Shown: positions 35,120 through 44,201 of the stretch, piece after piece | Layout of the letters: every line of letters starts with the position of its first letter | Numbering within the stretch: position 1 is the first letter of the stretch | NCBI RefSeq assembly: GCF_000146185.1 | Contig: NC_012778.1 | Location: 1,619,001-1,683,000 of the forward strand | Direction of reading: 5' to 3' | From: [Eubacterium] eligens ATCC 27750 | GTDB taxonomy: Bacteria; Bacillota; Clostridia; Lachnospirales; Lachnospiraceae | Length of the DNA stretch: 64,000 nt | Notes under the pieces: model-generated | Database searches by the model: none | Seen by the model: only the letters and a program-made list of their open reading frames with translations | What the model was told of the DNA's origin: nothing | Translations under genes and position numbers: made by a program

Positions 35120-35758
35120 TTACAGGCTCAATATTCCTCTGCCATCTCTGTACATTTTAACTTCCTTAATGTCTCTTAGTCCTATCCTGCCTGATGACAT
35201 TTCTGTCAGTGCTTTCTCAAACCTCTGCCGAACCTGCTTCTCCATCATCAATTCAAATATTACATTATCTGAATATTCTGTATTAACAATTGTAATGTCA
35301 TACTGTGTACATAAATGCTGTATTTTCCCCACATAATTATAATCAGCATCAAGATATGCATGCACTCCTTCAACAAGCTCTCCTGTCAGACAATCATCCA
35401 GTGCCTCCTTTGATGCACTTGTATACGCCCTTATAAGACCGCCTGTTCCAAGCAATACTCCTCCAAAATATCTTGTTACAATGCACAGGCAATTACTGCA
35501 TTCATTGCCCGATAATACTTCCAGTATTGGTTTTCCTGCTGTCCCAGACGGCTCTCCATCATCTGAAAACCTCTGTATCTCCCCTTTATCCCCAAGTATA
35601 TAGGCATAACAGTTATGTCTGGCATCCCAGTATTTCTTTTTTGCTTCTGCTATTATGGCTGCTGCCTGTTGTTCGCTTTCAACATTAAAAATATGCGCTA
35701 TAAATTTTGATTTTTTCTCTATATATTCTCCCTGTCCGTTTTTAATTATTTTTTTCAT
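35120..35758 (-). CDS. YigZ/IMPACT-family protein
   Basis: The 212-residue protein has the UPF0029/IMPACT N-terminal domain (SKFIAHIFNVESE, then ARHNCYAYILG and SDDGEPSGTAGKPIL) and the smaller ferredoxin-like C-terminal domain. Relatives bind RNA or ribosomes in eukaryotes. The bacterial role is not settled. No signal or membrane span. It is a single-gene unit facing away from the PBP gene. Confidence 0.92.
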   Translation of the reverse strand: MKKIIKNGQGEYIEKKSKFIAHIFNVESEQQAAAIIAEAKKKYWDARHNCYAYILGDKGEIQRFSDDGEPSGTAGKPILEVLSGNECSNCLCIVTRYFGGVLLGTGGLIRAYTSASKEALDDCLTGELVEGVHAYLDADYNYVGKIQHLCTQYDITIVNTEYSDNVIFELMMEKQVRQRFEKALTEMSSGRIGLRDIKEVKMYRDGRGILSL

Positions 35759-35799
35759 ATTTTTTCCTTTTCCAAATCACTCGGCACAACTCCAATTAT

Positions 35800-35828
35800 T
35801 TGCCTGTGCCTTCTTTTTATGATATAAT
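35800..35828 (+). promoter_or_regulatory. Promoter of the class A PBP gene
   Basis: TTGCCT (35800-35805), 17 bases, TATAAT (35823-35828). The start codon is 28 bases downstream, behind AAGGAGG. Confidence 0.7.
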
Positions 35829-35856
35829 ATCATGACTTTATTAAGGAGGACAATAT

Positions 35857-38550
35857 ATGAATTATGGTGATAAAGGCATAAAACAAAAGAAAAAGCTGCT
35901 CAATTCAGCTACTACCAAGCTTGGCACCAAATTAGGTATATTTTTTATAAAGCTGGCTCTGGTCGGAATAATAGCATTAGTTGTAGCAGGTTCATGCCTT
36001 GTATTCGGTTCATTTCAGGGAATTATAGAAAACGCTCCTGATATAGCTTCTATTAATGTTTCGCCCGAAGGATTTGCGACCAAAATATATGATACTGATA
36101 ATAATGAAATACAGACACTTTCATCTGCTGGAGCTAACAGGACTTATGTTACCATTGACCAGATTCCTTTAAATCTTCAGCATGCATTTATTGCTATTGA
36201 GGATGAACGTTTTTATGAGCATAACGGCATAGACATGAAAGGTATTTTAAGAGCTGCATCTATCACTCTTTCTTCAGGACACATGTCGCAGGGTGCCAGT
36301 ACAATTACACAGCAGCTGATTAAGAATAATGTATTTAATGCCTACAACGAATCTGACATTGAAAAGATAAAACGAAAAGTACAGGAACAGTATCTTGCCA
36401 TAAAGCTTGAAACTGTAATGTCAAAGAAATCAATACTTGAGAACTATCTTAATACTATTAATCTTGGAAACGGCTATTATGGTGTCCAGGCTGCTGCGAA
36501 AGGTTACTTTAATAAAGATGTATCTGAGCTTTCATTAAGCGAGTGCGCAGTTATTGCCTCTATCACTAAAAGTCCTACCGGTCTTAATCCAATAAGACAC
36601 GCTGACAGAAACAGAGACAGACAAAGCCAGGTTCTTCTTAATATGAAAGATCAGGGATATATTTCACAGGCTGAATATGATGATGCTCTTACAGATGATG
36701 TATATGCAAGACTTGAAGGCATTGAACTTGCCGGAACATCTACAACTACCTATTCATATTTTGTAGATGAACTTATTAACCAGCTTACCTCAGATCTTAT
36801 GTCACAGAAAGGCTATACAGAATCTCAGGCAACAAGCCTTATATACCGCGGAGGACTTCAGGTTTATTCAACGCAGGATACAATGATGCAGCAGGTTGCT
36901 GATGATGTGATTAATGACCCTGATAATTACAATGATAATACACATTTTTCAATTAACTATGCTTTAACTGTCAAGCAGACAGATGGGACATTTTCGTATT
37001 ATTCACATAACTCAATGGCTAACTGGTATACCAAAAAACTCGGTGACACAAGTTTCAGCCTCACATTGACTGATGAGGATGCTGCCAGAGCATATGTTGA
37101 AGCATATAAAGAAGAACTCCTTAAGGAAGGGGGAGAAGTTTATTCAGAAACGCTTACCTTTACATTACAGCCACAGATTTCATTTACAATAATGGATCAG
37201 ACCAATGGACATGTTAAAGTAATGGTTGGTGGGCGCGGCGATAAAACTCTTAACCGAAGCTTAAACCGTGCTTCTAATGATATTGCAAGACAACCGGGCT
37301 CAAGTATTAAACCACTTGTGGCATATGGCCCCGCTCTTGATACAGGAACATATACACTTGCTTCTGCCATTGATGATGCACCTTATTATTACTCTGGCAC
37401 AGATGCCAAGCTTGTAACTAATTTCACAAAAGGAGAATATCGTGGTCTGATTACATTAAGACAGGCACTTACAATTTCACAGAATGTACCTGCTGTTAAG
37501 ATTCTTACAAAGCTGACTCCTCAGGTCGGATACAATTATCTTGAGAAATTCGGTATATCAACACTTGTTTCTCCTAAGAATGCAATTAACGGTGCACATG
37601 ATGTTGTCCAGTCACTTGCACTTGGTGGTATGACCCGTGGTGTTTCCAATATCGATATGTGTGCTGCTTATGCTGCTATCGCTAACAAGGGAACCTATAC
37701 AAAACCAGTTTATTACACAAAGGTACTTGATTCAGATGGCAATATTATCATTGATAATACCATTCCAGAAACGCATAAGGTTCTTAATGAGAACTCAGAC
37801 TGGCTCCTTATACAGGGTCTCCGTTCAGTTGCAACTGATGGTACAGCACGTTCAGCAAACTTTTCAAGCCAGCCTGTAGCAGGTAAGACAGGTACAACAC
37901 AGTATGACAGCGACAGATGGTTCTGTGGCTTCACTCCATATTATACAGCCACAATATGGGTTGGATATGATGACAATTCAAGAGAGCTTGGAAATGTTGT
38001 AAATCATAATATTATTTGGCGTTCAATTATGCAGACAATCCATGAAAACCTTAATCTTCCAACCGGAACATATGAACAGCCTTCTGGTATTGTAGAAGCA
38101 TCTGTCTGCTCTAAATCAGGCCTTCTTCCTGTTGAAGGATTATGTGATCAGGATTCTGAAGGAAACTGCATAATAACTGAATATTTTACAGAAGACACAG
38201 TTCCAACAGAATACTGTACAACACATACCAAAGTAACTTTCTGTAATGTATCAGGAGATATTGCTACATCAGGTTGTCCAAGCACAACAACCAAAATTAT
38301 GAGAAAGAAATCTTCTGCTGATAAGCTTGGTGATGATAAGGAAGGCTCGGAATTCAAGACATGGGATGCTGATATTTCAATAACAGACACTGAATTATCT
38401 AAGCTATGTACTCTTCACAGTGCCACAACAAAGCCAACCAAAGCAACAAATACTAATAAAAGTACTGAGGAAACTTCATCTGCAACGCAGTCGGAAACTA
38501 AAACAGATAAAAGTACATCCTCATCGTCTTCATCAACCAGACGGCCATAA
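35857..38550 (+). CDS. Class A penicillin-binding protein (transglycosylase/transpeptidase)
   Basis: This bifunctional peptidoglycan synthase makes and crosslinks wall strands outside the membrane. The 897-residue protein has a cytosolic N-terminus, one membrane anchor (about 28-50), and a GT51 domain with EDERFYEHNG and GASTITQQLIKN. The transpeptidase has the catalytic Ser482 in SSIK, the SQN motif and KTGT at 677-680. The last 40 residues are Ser/Thr-rich and probably disordered. All active motifs are intact. AAGGAGG is six bases before the ATG. It ends with a bidirectional terminator. Confidence 0.96.
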   Translation: MNYGDKGIKQKKKLLNSATTKLGTKLGIFFIKLALVGIIALVVAGSCLVFGSFQGIIENAPDIASINVSPEGFATKIYDTDNNEIQTLSSAGANRTYVTIDQIPLNLQHAFIAIEDERFYEHNGIDMKGILRAASITLSSGHMSQGASTITQQLIKNNVFNAYNESDIEKIKRKVQEQYLAIKLETVMSKKSILENYLNTINLGNGYYGVQAAAKGYFNKDVSELSLSECAVIASITKSPTGLNPIRHADRNRDRQSQVLLNMKDQGYISQAEYDDALTDDVYARLEGIELAGTSTTTYSYFVDELINQLTSDLMSQKGYTESQATSLIYRGGLQVYSTQDTMMQQVADDVINDPDNYNDNTHFSINYALTVKQTDGTFSYYSHNSMANWYTKKLGDTSFSLTLTDEDAARAYVEAYKEELLKEGGEVYSETLTFTLQPQISFTIMDQTNGHVKVMVGGRGDKTLNRSLNRASNDIARQPGSSIKPLVAYGPALDTGTYTLASAIDDAPYYYSGTDAKLVTNFTKGEYRGLITLRQALTISQNVPAVKILTKLTPQVGYNYLEKFGISTLVSPKNAINGAHDVVQSLALGGMTRGVSNIDMCAAYAAIANKGTYTKPVYYTKVLDSDGNIIIDNTIPETHKVLNENSDWLLIQGLRSVATDGTARSANFSSQPVAGKTGTTQYDSDRWFCGFTPYYTATIWVGYDDNSRELGNVVNHNIIWRSIMQTIHENLNLPTGTYEQPSGIVEASVCSKSGLLPVEGLCDQDSEGNCIITEYFTEDTVPTEYCTTHTKVTFCNVSGDIATSGCPSTTTKIMRKKSSADKLGDDKEGSEFKTWDADISITDTELSKLCTLHSATTKPTKATNTNKSTEETSSATQSETKTDKSTSSSSSSTRRP

Positions 38551-38567
38551 TTAATTTAAAATCACAA

Positions 38568-38607
38568 AAAAGAGATGTCAGATGATTTCTATTCTGGCAT
38601 CTCTTTT
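38568..38607. terminator. Bidirectional terminator between PBP gene and spoVAE
   Basis: 15-bp stem with one G-T pair (38568-38582 with 38593-38607), 10-base loop, A-rich on one side and T-rich on the other. Confidence 0.88.
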
Positions 38608-38612
38608 CATAT

Positions 38613-38972
38613 CTACTCTTTTTTCATCTTAGGTTCAAATATAAGCGACGCAATAAATCCAAATATAAGTGCTGCTGACACTCCGACTGCACATGAGGTA
38701 AATCCACCTGTAAACAATCCTAAAAATCCCTGCTCATCTATTGCTTTCTTCATACCTTTCCATAAGACATTGCCAAATCCCGTAAGAGGAACTGTTGCTC
38801 CCGCTCCTGCAAATTTAACAAACGGCTCGTATATCCCAACTGCTCCAAGTACAACTCCTGTTGTTACAAGAATGACCATTATCCTTCCCGGCATAAGCTT
38901 TGTCTTTTCCATAAGAATCTGTGTAAGAACACATATTAATCCCCCACATACAAATGCTTTAACAAAATCCAT
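38613..38972 (-). CDS. spoVAE: Stage V sporulation protein AE
   Basis: SpoVAE is part of the inner-membrane channel that moves dipicolinic acid into the forespore and out at germination. The 119-residue protein has about four membrane segments and the family pattern AGATVPLTGFGN. The ATG at 38972 was chosen over an upstream TTG because AGGAG, lying in the end of spoVAD, fits it. It is four bases after the spoVAD stop. It is the last gene of the spoIIA-spoVA run. Confidence 0.92.
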   Translation of the reverse strand: MDFVKAFVCGGLICVLTQILMEKTKLMPGRIMVILVTTGVVLGAVGIYEPFVKFAGAGATVPLTGFGNVLWKGMKKAIDEQGFLGLFTGGFTSCAVGVSAALIFGFIASLIFEPKMKKE

Positions 38973-38976
38973 GGCT

Positions 38977-39990
38977 TTAACTCTCCTTTCCTTCAAGAAT
39001 TACACCATGGGCTATGCCCGGCACACTTTTTCCTTCATTGTAACTTACGGTAGATAACAAAGCTCCTGTAGGAACAAAAAGAACCCTTTTATATTCTCCT
39101 CTTATAAGCCTGTCCATAATACAGCTTCCAAGAACAACTGCACTGCAGCCACAGCCGCTTCCGCCTGAACACTTAGTTTCCCCCTCGTATATAAGCATTC
39201 CACAATCATACAGCTTATCAGCAATATCAATACTTTTTTCTTTTAGAAGCTCAGACAATATTCTGTTGCCAATCTCTCCTAAGTCGCCTGTAAATATTGC
39301 ATCGTAATAATCCTTATCAACATCAAGGTCTTTGAAATTAGCTTCTATAAGCTCTGCTGCTGCTGGAGCCATACATGCTCCCATATTCATTGAATCCTTA
39401 ACGCCGTAATCAACAATCTTTCCCGTTGTAATACCCTTTATGAGAACACATTTTTTCTTATCCAGAGGCTTATCGCCGACGATATACGCCCCTGCTCCTG
39501 TAACTGTCCATGTAGATGCAACTGGTCTCTGGTTTCCATACTCGAGCGGATAACGGAACTGCTTTTCAGCACTTGCAAAATGGCTTGACGCGATGGCAAT
39601 TACATTTTGCGCATATCCGGCATTAACACACATTGCACCAAGTGATAATGCCTCGCCCATCGTTGAACATGCTCCGTACAGACCAAACATCGGTATTTCA
39701 TATCTCATAAGACCGAAAGATGTTGCTATAAGCTGTCCAAGAAGGTCTCCGGCATAGATATAATCTATGTCTGACGCAGCCATGCCGCTTTTAATAAGCA
39801 GCTTGTCAACCGCCATCTCCTGAATGTGGCTCTCAGCCTCCTCCCAGCTTTTCTTTCCAAACATATCATCTTCTACTGCCACATCAAACATTTCACCAAG
39901 CGGACCATCAGCCTCTTTCTTTCCAACCACTGTTGCAGCACATCTCACATATACATCTTTGTCAAATAACAGACTCTGTTTTCCAGTCAT
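38977..39990 (-). CDS. spoVAD: Stage V sporulation protein AD
   Basis: SpoVAD is the dipicolinic-acid-binding, thiolase-fold subunit on the spore inner membrane. The 337-residue protein is full length for the family. It shows the typical CSTMGEALSLGA, GGSGCGCSAVVLGS and C-terminal SYNEGKSVPGIAHGV segments. It lies directly before spoVAE but is separated from spoVAC by a methyltransferase gene. Confidence 0.95.
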   Translation of the reverse strand: MTGKQSLLFDKDVYVRCAATVVGKKEADGPLGEMFDVAVEDDMFGKKSWEEAESHIQEMAVDKLLIKSGMAASDIDYIYAGDLLGQLIATSFGLMRYEIPMFGLYGACSTMGEALSLGAMCVNAGYAQNVIAIASSHFASAEKQFRYPLEYGNQRPVASTWTVTGAGAYIVGDKPLDKKKCVLIKGITTGKIVDYGVKDSMNMGACMAPAAAELIEANFKDLDVDKDYYDAIFTGDLGEIGNRILSELLKEKSIDIADKLYDCGMLIYEGETKCSGGSGCGCSAVVLGSCIMDRLIRGEYKRVLFVPTGALLSTVSYNEGKSVPGIAHGVILEGKES

Positions 39991-40065
39991 AATCCTCGTT
40001 TCCGCACATACTCATGTGCCATTAGTCTTTATAAGTAGTCTGTCCAAAAATGTATTAATTATGTA

Positions 40066-40854
40066 TTATTTTCGTATTATGTCAAGCGTATGTGCAGCAG
40101 CACCAAGCAGATCAGCTCTTTCACAGGTTGCAAGATGATACCTGTAAAACATCTCGTATTCCTCCTCGTCAAGCTGGTTCACGAACTGTCTTATGTAATT
40201 AGCCGGTCCATCCGGTGTCACAATCTTCACACGTTCACATCCTGCTGCTTCATTAACCTTCTCAATATCTTCAAGACGCACATAATCATACAGATCCTGT
40301 TCTGAAGATATCGTGTGGAAATCCTCTGTCAGCCTGCCCTGTTCCATACACTCCTTAATATGTCTTTCCTTAAATGCATATGTAATAACACCATACTCGT
40401 TCATAACATAAGCGACAAGAATAAAGCCACCCTTCCTTGTAATACGGGCCGCCTCCTTTAATGCCTTAACCTTATCCTCCTGTCCGAACAGATGATACAT
40501 CGGCCCGAACAGCAGGGTTATGTCAAATGTTTCATCCTCGAAACGCTTTAACTTAAGTGCATTGCCCTGATAAGCCTTAACTGATGAATTCTTGGATTTC
40601 AATATTCCAAGATTGTGCTTTACCAGTTCAACTGCAGTTACATCAAAGCCTTCCTCAGCCAGTGCAACGCTGTATCTGCCTGTCCCGGCACCTATATCCA
40701 TAATCTTTATATTCTCTCTGCCTTCTCTCTTTAATTCTTCAATACACTCATGTATATAATGAATCGATGTACGGAATTCAATCTGTCCGTGTCTTGAAGT
40801 CAGTCTTTTTTCTTCATTAAATTTATTATAATAATCTTCTAAAAAAGTTCCCAT
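40066..40854 (-). CDS. Class I SAM-dependent methyltransferase, placed within the spoVA run
   Basis: The 262-residue protein has the SAM-binding motif I IMDIGAGTGRYSVALAEEG near 60-80 and the later LLFGPMYHL and GGFILVAYVMNEYG segments of class I methyltransferases. The substrate is unknown. The ATG at 40854 was chosen because GAGGATAAT precedes it and relatives begin near that point. The longer frame would start with TTG. It lies between spoVAC and spoVAD on the same strand with gaps of about 75 bases each side, so co-transcription is likely. It may be an insertion or a sporulation-linked enzyme. Confidence 0.88.
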   Translation of the reverse strand: MGTFLEDYYNKFNEEKRLTSRHGQIEFRTSIHYIHECIEELKREGRENIKIMDIGAGTGRYSVALAEEGFDVTAVELVKHNLGILKSKNSSVKAYQGNALKLKRFEDETFDITLLFGPMYHLFGQEDKVKALKEAARITRKGGFILVAYVMNEYGVITYAFKERHIKECMEQGRLTEDFHTISSEQDLYDYVRLEDIEKVNEAAGCERVKIVTPDGPANYIRQFVNQLDEEEYEMFYRYHLATCERADLLGAAAHTLDIIRK

Positions 40855-40929
40855 ATTATCCTCGTATCCTGCGCATTTCTTTAAAACAGTTCCTATGATT
40901 CTACCATACAGATGTTTCTTAATCAAGAA

Positions 40930-41421
40930 TCACAGTACATGTATAAGCTTTAAAGCCAGATATATAAGTCCTGCACACCAGCTAAAAAATATTCCATATA
41001 GAATAACAGGACCGGCAATCGTGAATATCTTGCAGCCAATACCGAACACCCGTCCCTCCTTCTTATACTCAATCGCAGGTGCAGCAACGCTGTTTGCAAA
41101 TCCTGTAATCGGAACAAGACTTCCTGCTCCGCCAAATGTGGTTATAGACGGATAAATATTAAGTCCGGTAAGAATTACACTTAAAAATACCAGTATCAGT
41201 GTTGTGTAAGATGCTGCATCCGTGTCGGGCACTTTCATCCACTTGCATACATTTAAAATAATCTGTCCTGCAACACATATACAGCCACCAACAATGAATG
41301 CCTTAAAGCATTTTGCCACACAGCTTCCTTTAGGCGTAACATTTTTTACATAAGCATTATAGCTTTCATTTCTTTTTTCAATATCAGCTTTGGTACCGCT
41401 TTCAGAATTAATATCGTGCAT
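40930..41421 (-). CDS. spoVAC: Stage V sporulation protein AC
   Basis: SpoVAC is a mechanosensitive-channel-like membrane subunit of the dipicolinate channel. The 163 residues start with a polar N-terminus and have about four membrane segments, with the GGAGSLVPITGFANS signature shared with SpoVAE. The ATG at 41421 has GGGAGG six bases upstream. A TTG ten codons earlier lacks one. spoVAB overlaps or abuts upstream. Confidence 0.93.
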   Translation of the reverse strand: MHDINSESGTKADIEKRNESYNAYVKNVTPKGSCVAKCFKAFIVGGCICVAGQIILNVCKWMKVPDTDAASYTTLILVFLSVILTGLNIYPSITTFGGAGSLVPITGFANSVAAPAIEYKKEGRVFGIGCKIFTIAGPVILYGIFFSWCAGLIYLALKLIHVL

Positions 41422-41447
41422 AAATCCTCCCTTTTTGCAATGCAAAA

Positions 41448-41855
41448 TCAATACATATATAAGTAATATACAAGCTGTCCTAGTGCTTTTCCTGCCGCTG
41501 TCGCCGCCACAATAAAGCCAAGACCTGTGCCCGCCTTTGCCCTGTGAACAAATATTGGCAATGCTTTAACTGTCTCTGCAAGGCTTATTAAAAATGTGCC
41601 TATAAATATCCCGGATATCAACCCGAATATAATACAGCCCGTCATTCCTATTCTAACCGTGATTCCAAGAACATATACAGCATTGGCTGCCGTCGCACCG
41701 ATTATTATACATTCCTCATACAGAGACACATGTCTGCTCGTCCCGCTGACATCAGCATATCTGTTAATAACACCAACACTGGTTATAAGTGCAAAAAGTC
41801 CTGCTGCAGTAAACACTCCCGACATAGCCCCTATAAGAATAATAACCGCTATCAT
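41448..41855 (-). CDS. spoVAB: Stage V sporulation protein AB
   Basis: The 135-residue protein has four or five membrane segments and the SpoVAB pattern (SGVFTAAGLFALITSVGVINRYAD). It belongs to the dipicolinate transport complex. It overlaps spoVAA by four bases (ATGA), consistent with coupled translation. Confidence 0.93.
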   Translation of the reverse strand: MIAVIILIGAMSGVFTAAGLFALITSVGVINRYADVSGTSRHVSLYEECIIIGATAANAVYVLGITVRIGMTGCIIFGLISGIFIGTFLISLAETVKALPIFVHRAKAGTGLGFIVAATAAGKALGQLVYYLYMY

Positions 41856-42454
41856 TTTCCACCTTCCCTATCAATAACAGATTCTGATATATCTTTGTCA
41901 TATTTATCCATTTCAATCTCAAGCGGTGTTGGTGCTTTTGACAGCTTTTGTCCTGCAAAATGATCATAAAATATAACAATTCCAATAAACAATCCCACAG
42001 CATAGGCAATCTCCATTGCATTTGTTGCCTTATATGCAGAAGCTCCAAGAAGCTCGTACACCCGGTCAAATATATCCGTCGTACTTACGTCATTGTTGTA
42101 CGCAATAATTCCATATCCGCTTCCAACCATTGTTATAAAACATATAACAGCTACCTTAATCCAATGCACTGTGCCTTCCTTCTCCGGCTTCTTGTACTCA
42201 ACAACAAAATCACATTCCCCAAGACATTCAATATCTGCATCCGGATACTCCTTCTGAATAATCCCCACAACATCAAGTGCGTCAAACACCTTCCTGTCGT
42301 ACTTGCCCAGCGTAAACTCCGCAAGCGTTATATGTCCGATTTTTTCAATCATATCCTTATCACTGCAATAAACAGTCATCACATCCCCAATAGTGACCCT
42401 AGGCTTCTTAACATACCTTTGCTGGTCAATCTTCAAATAAATCTTCTCTGACAT
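41852..42454 (-). CDS. spoVAA: Stage V sporulation protein AA
   Basis: SpoVAA is the first spoVA product, with a soluble N-terminal domain and two C-terminal membrane helices (about 107-128 and 150-170). The ATG at 42454 has an ideal GGAGGG six bases away. An upstream in-frame ATG at 42508 would overlap sigF by four bases, so both starts are possible. Length from 42454 is 200 residues, close to the Bacillus protein. Confidence 0.9.
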   Translation of the reverse strand: MSEKIYLKIDQQRYVKKPRVTIGDVMTVYCSDKDMIEKIGHITLAEFTLGKYDRKVFDALDVVGIIQKEYPDADIECLGECDFVVEYKKPEKEGTVHWIKVAVICFITMVGSGYGIIAYNNDVSTTDIFDRVYELLGASAYKATNAMEIAYAVGLFIGIVIFYDHFAGQKLSKAPTPLEIEMDKYDKDISESVIDREGGK

Positions 42455-42504
42455 AACAAACCCTCCGTTGCTAGTATTAGTATTGTACATACCCAAAAAT
42501 TTAT

Positions 42505-43236
42505 TCATACAACCAGCCGCTTGCGCATGCCACTTAAAATCTTCTTCTCCATCCGCGACACCTGCACCTGCGATATTCCGAACTCCTTAGCAACCTGCAT
42601 CTGTGTGTAATCATCATAATAACGCATCCTGATAAGCTCTTTTTCACGCTGTGAAAGTGTTTCCATAAGTTGTACAAGTGCCACTTTACTTGACGCAGTT
42701 TCCCCAATGTCTGCCTTATCTTCTAACTTATCCATCAGCATGACCTCACTTCCATCCCCCTGATAGATTGTCTTATATATTGACTCAACCTCCATTGATG
42801 CAGACATCGACAGTGTTATGTCTTCAACTGACAACTCACAGGCAGCTGCTATCTGTTCTACTGTCGGTTCGCAGCCTAATGTGTCACGGAGCTGTCCCGC
42901 CGCTTTCATGCTTTTTACTGCATTTTCTTTGATAGAACGGCTGACCTTTACCATTCCATCATCCCGCAGAAATCTTCTTATCTCACCTGTTATCATTGGA
43001 ACTGCATATGTTGAAAATGCAACATCCATATCCAGATTGAAATTATCAATTGCCTTTATAAGTCCTATACATCCTATCTGAAACAGATCCTCCTGTTCTG
43101 TTCCTCTTCCCTTAAATCTTTTAATTATGTTCCATATAAGCCCTAGATTATCTGTTACCAGCTTCTCTCTGGCCTCTTTGTCATTATTGTGTGCTTTAGC
43201 GATCAATTCCCTGGTACAATCCTTAGTCTGATCCAT
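42505..43236 (-). CDS. sigF: Forespore sigma factor SigF
   Basis: SigF is the first forespore-specific sigma, held by SpoIIAB. The 243-residue protein has region 2 (QEDLFQIGCIGLIKAIDNF, then FSTYAVPMITGEIRRFLRDD), region 3, and region 4 with the C-terminal helix-turn-helix. Assignment to SigF rather than the similar SigG comes from its place right after spoIIAB. ATG at 43236 is chosen with AGGA nine bases away, as the longer form would begin with TTG. Confidence 0.95.
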   Translation of the reverse strand: MDQTKDCTRELIAKAHNNDKEAREKLVTDNLGLIWNIIKRFKGRGTEQEDLFQIGCIGLIKAIDNFNLDMDVAFSTYAVPMITGEIRRFLRDDGMVKVSRSIKENAVKSMKAAGQLRDTLGCEPTVEQIAAACELSVEDITLSMSASMEVESIYKTIYQGDGSEVMLMDKLEDKADIGETASSKVALVQLMETLSQREKELIRMRYYDDYTQMQVAKEFGISQVQVSRMEKKILSGMRKRLVV

Positions 43237-43254
43237 AGCATCACATCCTATCAA

Positions 43255-43680
43255 TTACTCCCCTATTTTCTTTCTCATAAGCACTGTTGTTCCTTTGCCT
43301 GGTGCTGACGCAACTCTTAAATCATCCATGAATGCCTCCATGAACGAAAATCCCATTCCTGAACGTTCCTGTTCAGGCTTGGTTGTATACAGAGGTTCCA
43401 TTGCTTTTGCAACATTTTCCATGCCAAGACCATCATCATGTACTTCTATTATTACCTGATTCTGTATGCCTTTAAGTCTCATTCTCACCTTTCCCGGACC
43501 ATTATCATAGCCGTGGACTATTGCATTGGTTACTGCCTCGGAAACTGCTGTTTTTATGTCCTGCAATTCTTCCATTGTAGGATCTAAGTATGTAACAAAG
43601 GCTGCCGCCACAACCCTTGCAAATGCTTCATTTTCTGATTTTGCTTCAAATAATAATTCAACATTGTTATTCTCTATCAT
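43255..43680 (-). CDS. spoIIAB: Anti-sigma F factor and kinase SpoIIAB
   Basis: SpoIIAB binds SigF and also phosphorylates SpoIIAA with ATP. The 141-residue protein has the GHKL ATPase N box (AVTNAIVHGY), the DDGLGM G1 box and the GMGFSFM G2 box. AGGAGG precedes the ATG. It sits two bases after spoIIAA and before sigF, the classic spoIIA order. Confidence 0.96.
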   Translation of the reverse strand: MIENNNVELLFEAKSENEAFARVVAAAFVTYLDPTMEELQDIKTAVSEAVTNAIVHGYDNGPGKVRMRLKGIQNQVIIEVHDDGLGMENVAKAMEPLYTTKPEQERSGMGFSFMEAFMDDLRVASAPGKGTTVLMRKKIGE

Positions 43681-43682
43681 GC

Positions 43683-44099
43683 TTATACCTCCTGTCCTTT
43701 AAGTTCATATATATTAACTATCTTATGAAGTCCTGATATAAGAAGTATCCTCTTAACACTTTCACGGACTCCAACGATTGTTATGTCACCTTTATCCATA
43801 ACCTTCTTGTAACGCCCCATAATAAGTCCTATTCCTGCGCTGTCCATGAAATCAACCTTTGTAAAATCAAACACTATATGCATTACGCCTCTCTTATCTA
43901 TGACATCATCTATAACCTGCCTCATTTCTTCTGCAAGATGGTGATCCAGCTCTGCATTCATTCGTATTATCAGCTTATCTCCATTAACCATGTATATATA
44001 ATCCATATGTCTGGTCTCTTCCTCTTGTATTTCCTGTGATATATCAAAGTTTTTTTCTTCAGCTTCATTATAATTTTTCTTGATTTCCTGTCTTGACAT
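43683..44099 (-). CDS. spoIIAA: Anti-anti-sigma factor SpoIIAA
   Basis: SpoIIAA frees SigF by binding SpoIIAB when its serine is unphosphorylated. The 138-residue protein has the STAS domain with the phosphorylatable serine in FMDSAGIGLIMGRYK. About 30 charged residues precede the usual family start. The ATG at 44099 has a good GAGGAG six bases upstream, so the extension looks translated. An inner ATG at 44006 would give the usual length. No convincing sigma-H promoter was found in the short gap upstream. Confidence 0.94.
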   Translation of the reverse strand: MSRQEIKKNYNEAEEKNFDISQEIQEEETRHMDYIYMVNGDKLIIRMNAELDHHLAEEMRQVIDDVIDKRGVMHIVFDFTKVDFMDSAGIGLIMGRYKKVMDKGDITIVGVRESVKRILLISGLHKIVNIYELKGQEV

Positions 44100-44147
44100 A
44101 CTAAACTCCTCTTTCCTCCGGTTCCTACAACTCCTTGTTTTACGGCA

Positions 44148-44185
44148 AAGCCCCCGGCAAAGAAATAATTCTTTGCCGGGGGCTT
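44148..44185 (-). terminator. Very strong hairpin after the TPR gene
   Basis: Perfect 17-bp GC-rich stem (44148-44164 with 44169-44185) with an ATAA loop, between the TPR gene stop and spoIIAA. It should close the upstream operon and insulate spoIIA. The T run is short. Confidence 0.82.
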
Positions 44186-44201
44186 ATCTTTTAGTACCTC
44201 A

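Noticed and set aside
38973..38996. TTG start giving a longer SpoVAE
   Set aside because: The ribosome site AGGAG falls inside that extension and fits the ATG at 38972.
44100..44147. Sigma-H promoter for spoIIA
   Set aside because: AAGGAGTTG resembles part of a -35, but no GAAT-type -10 lies at the right distance.
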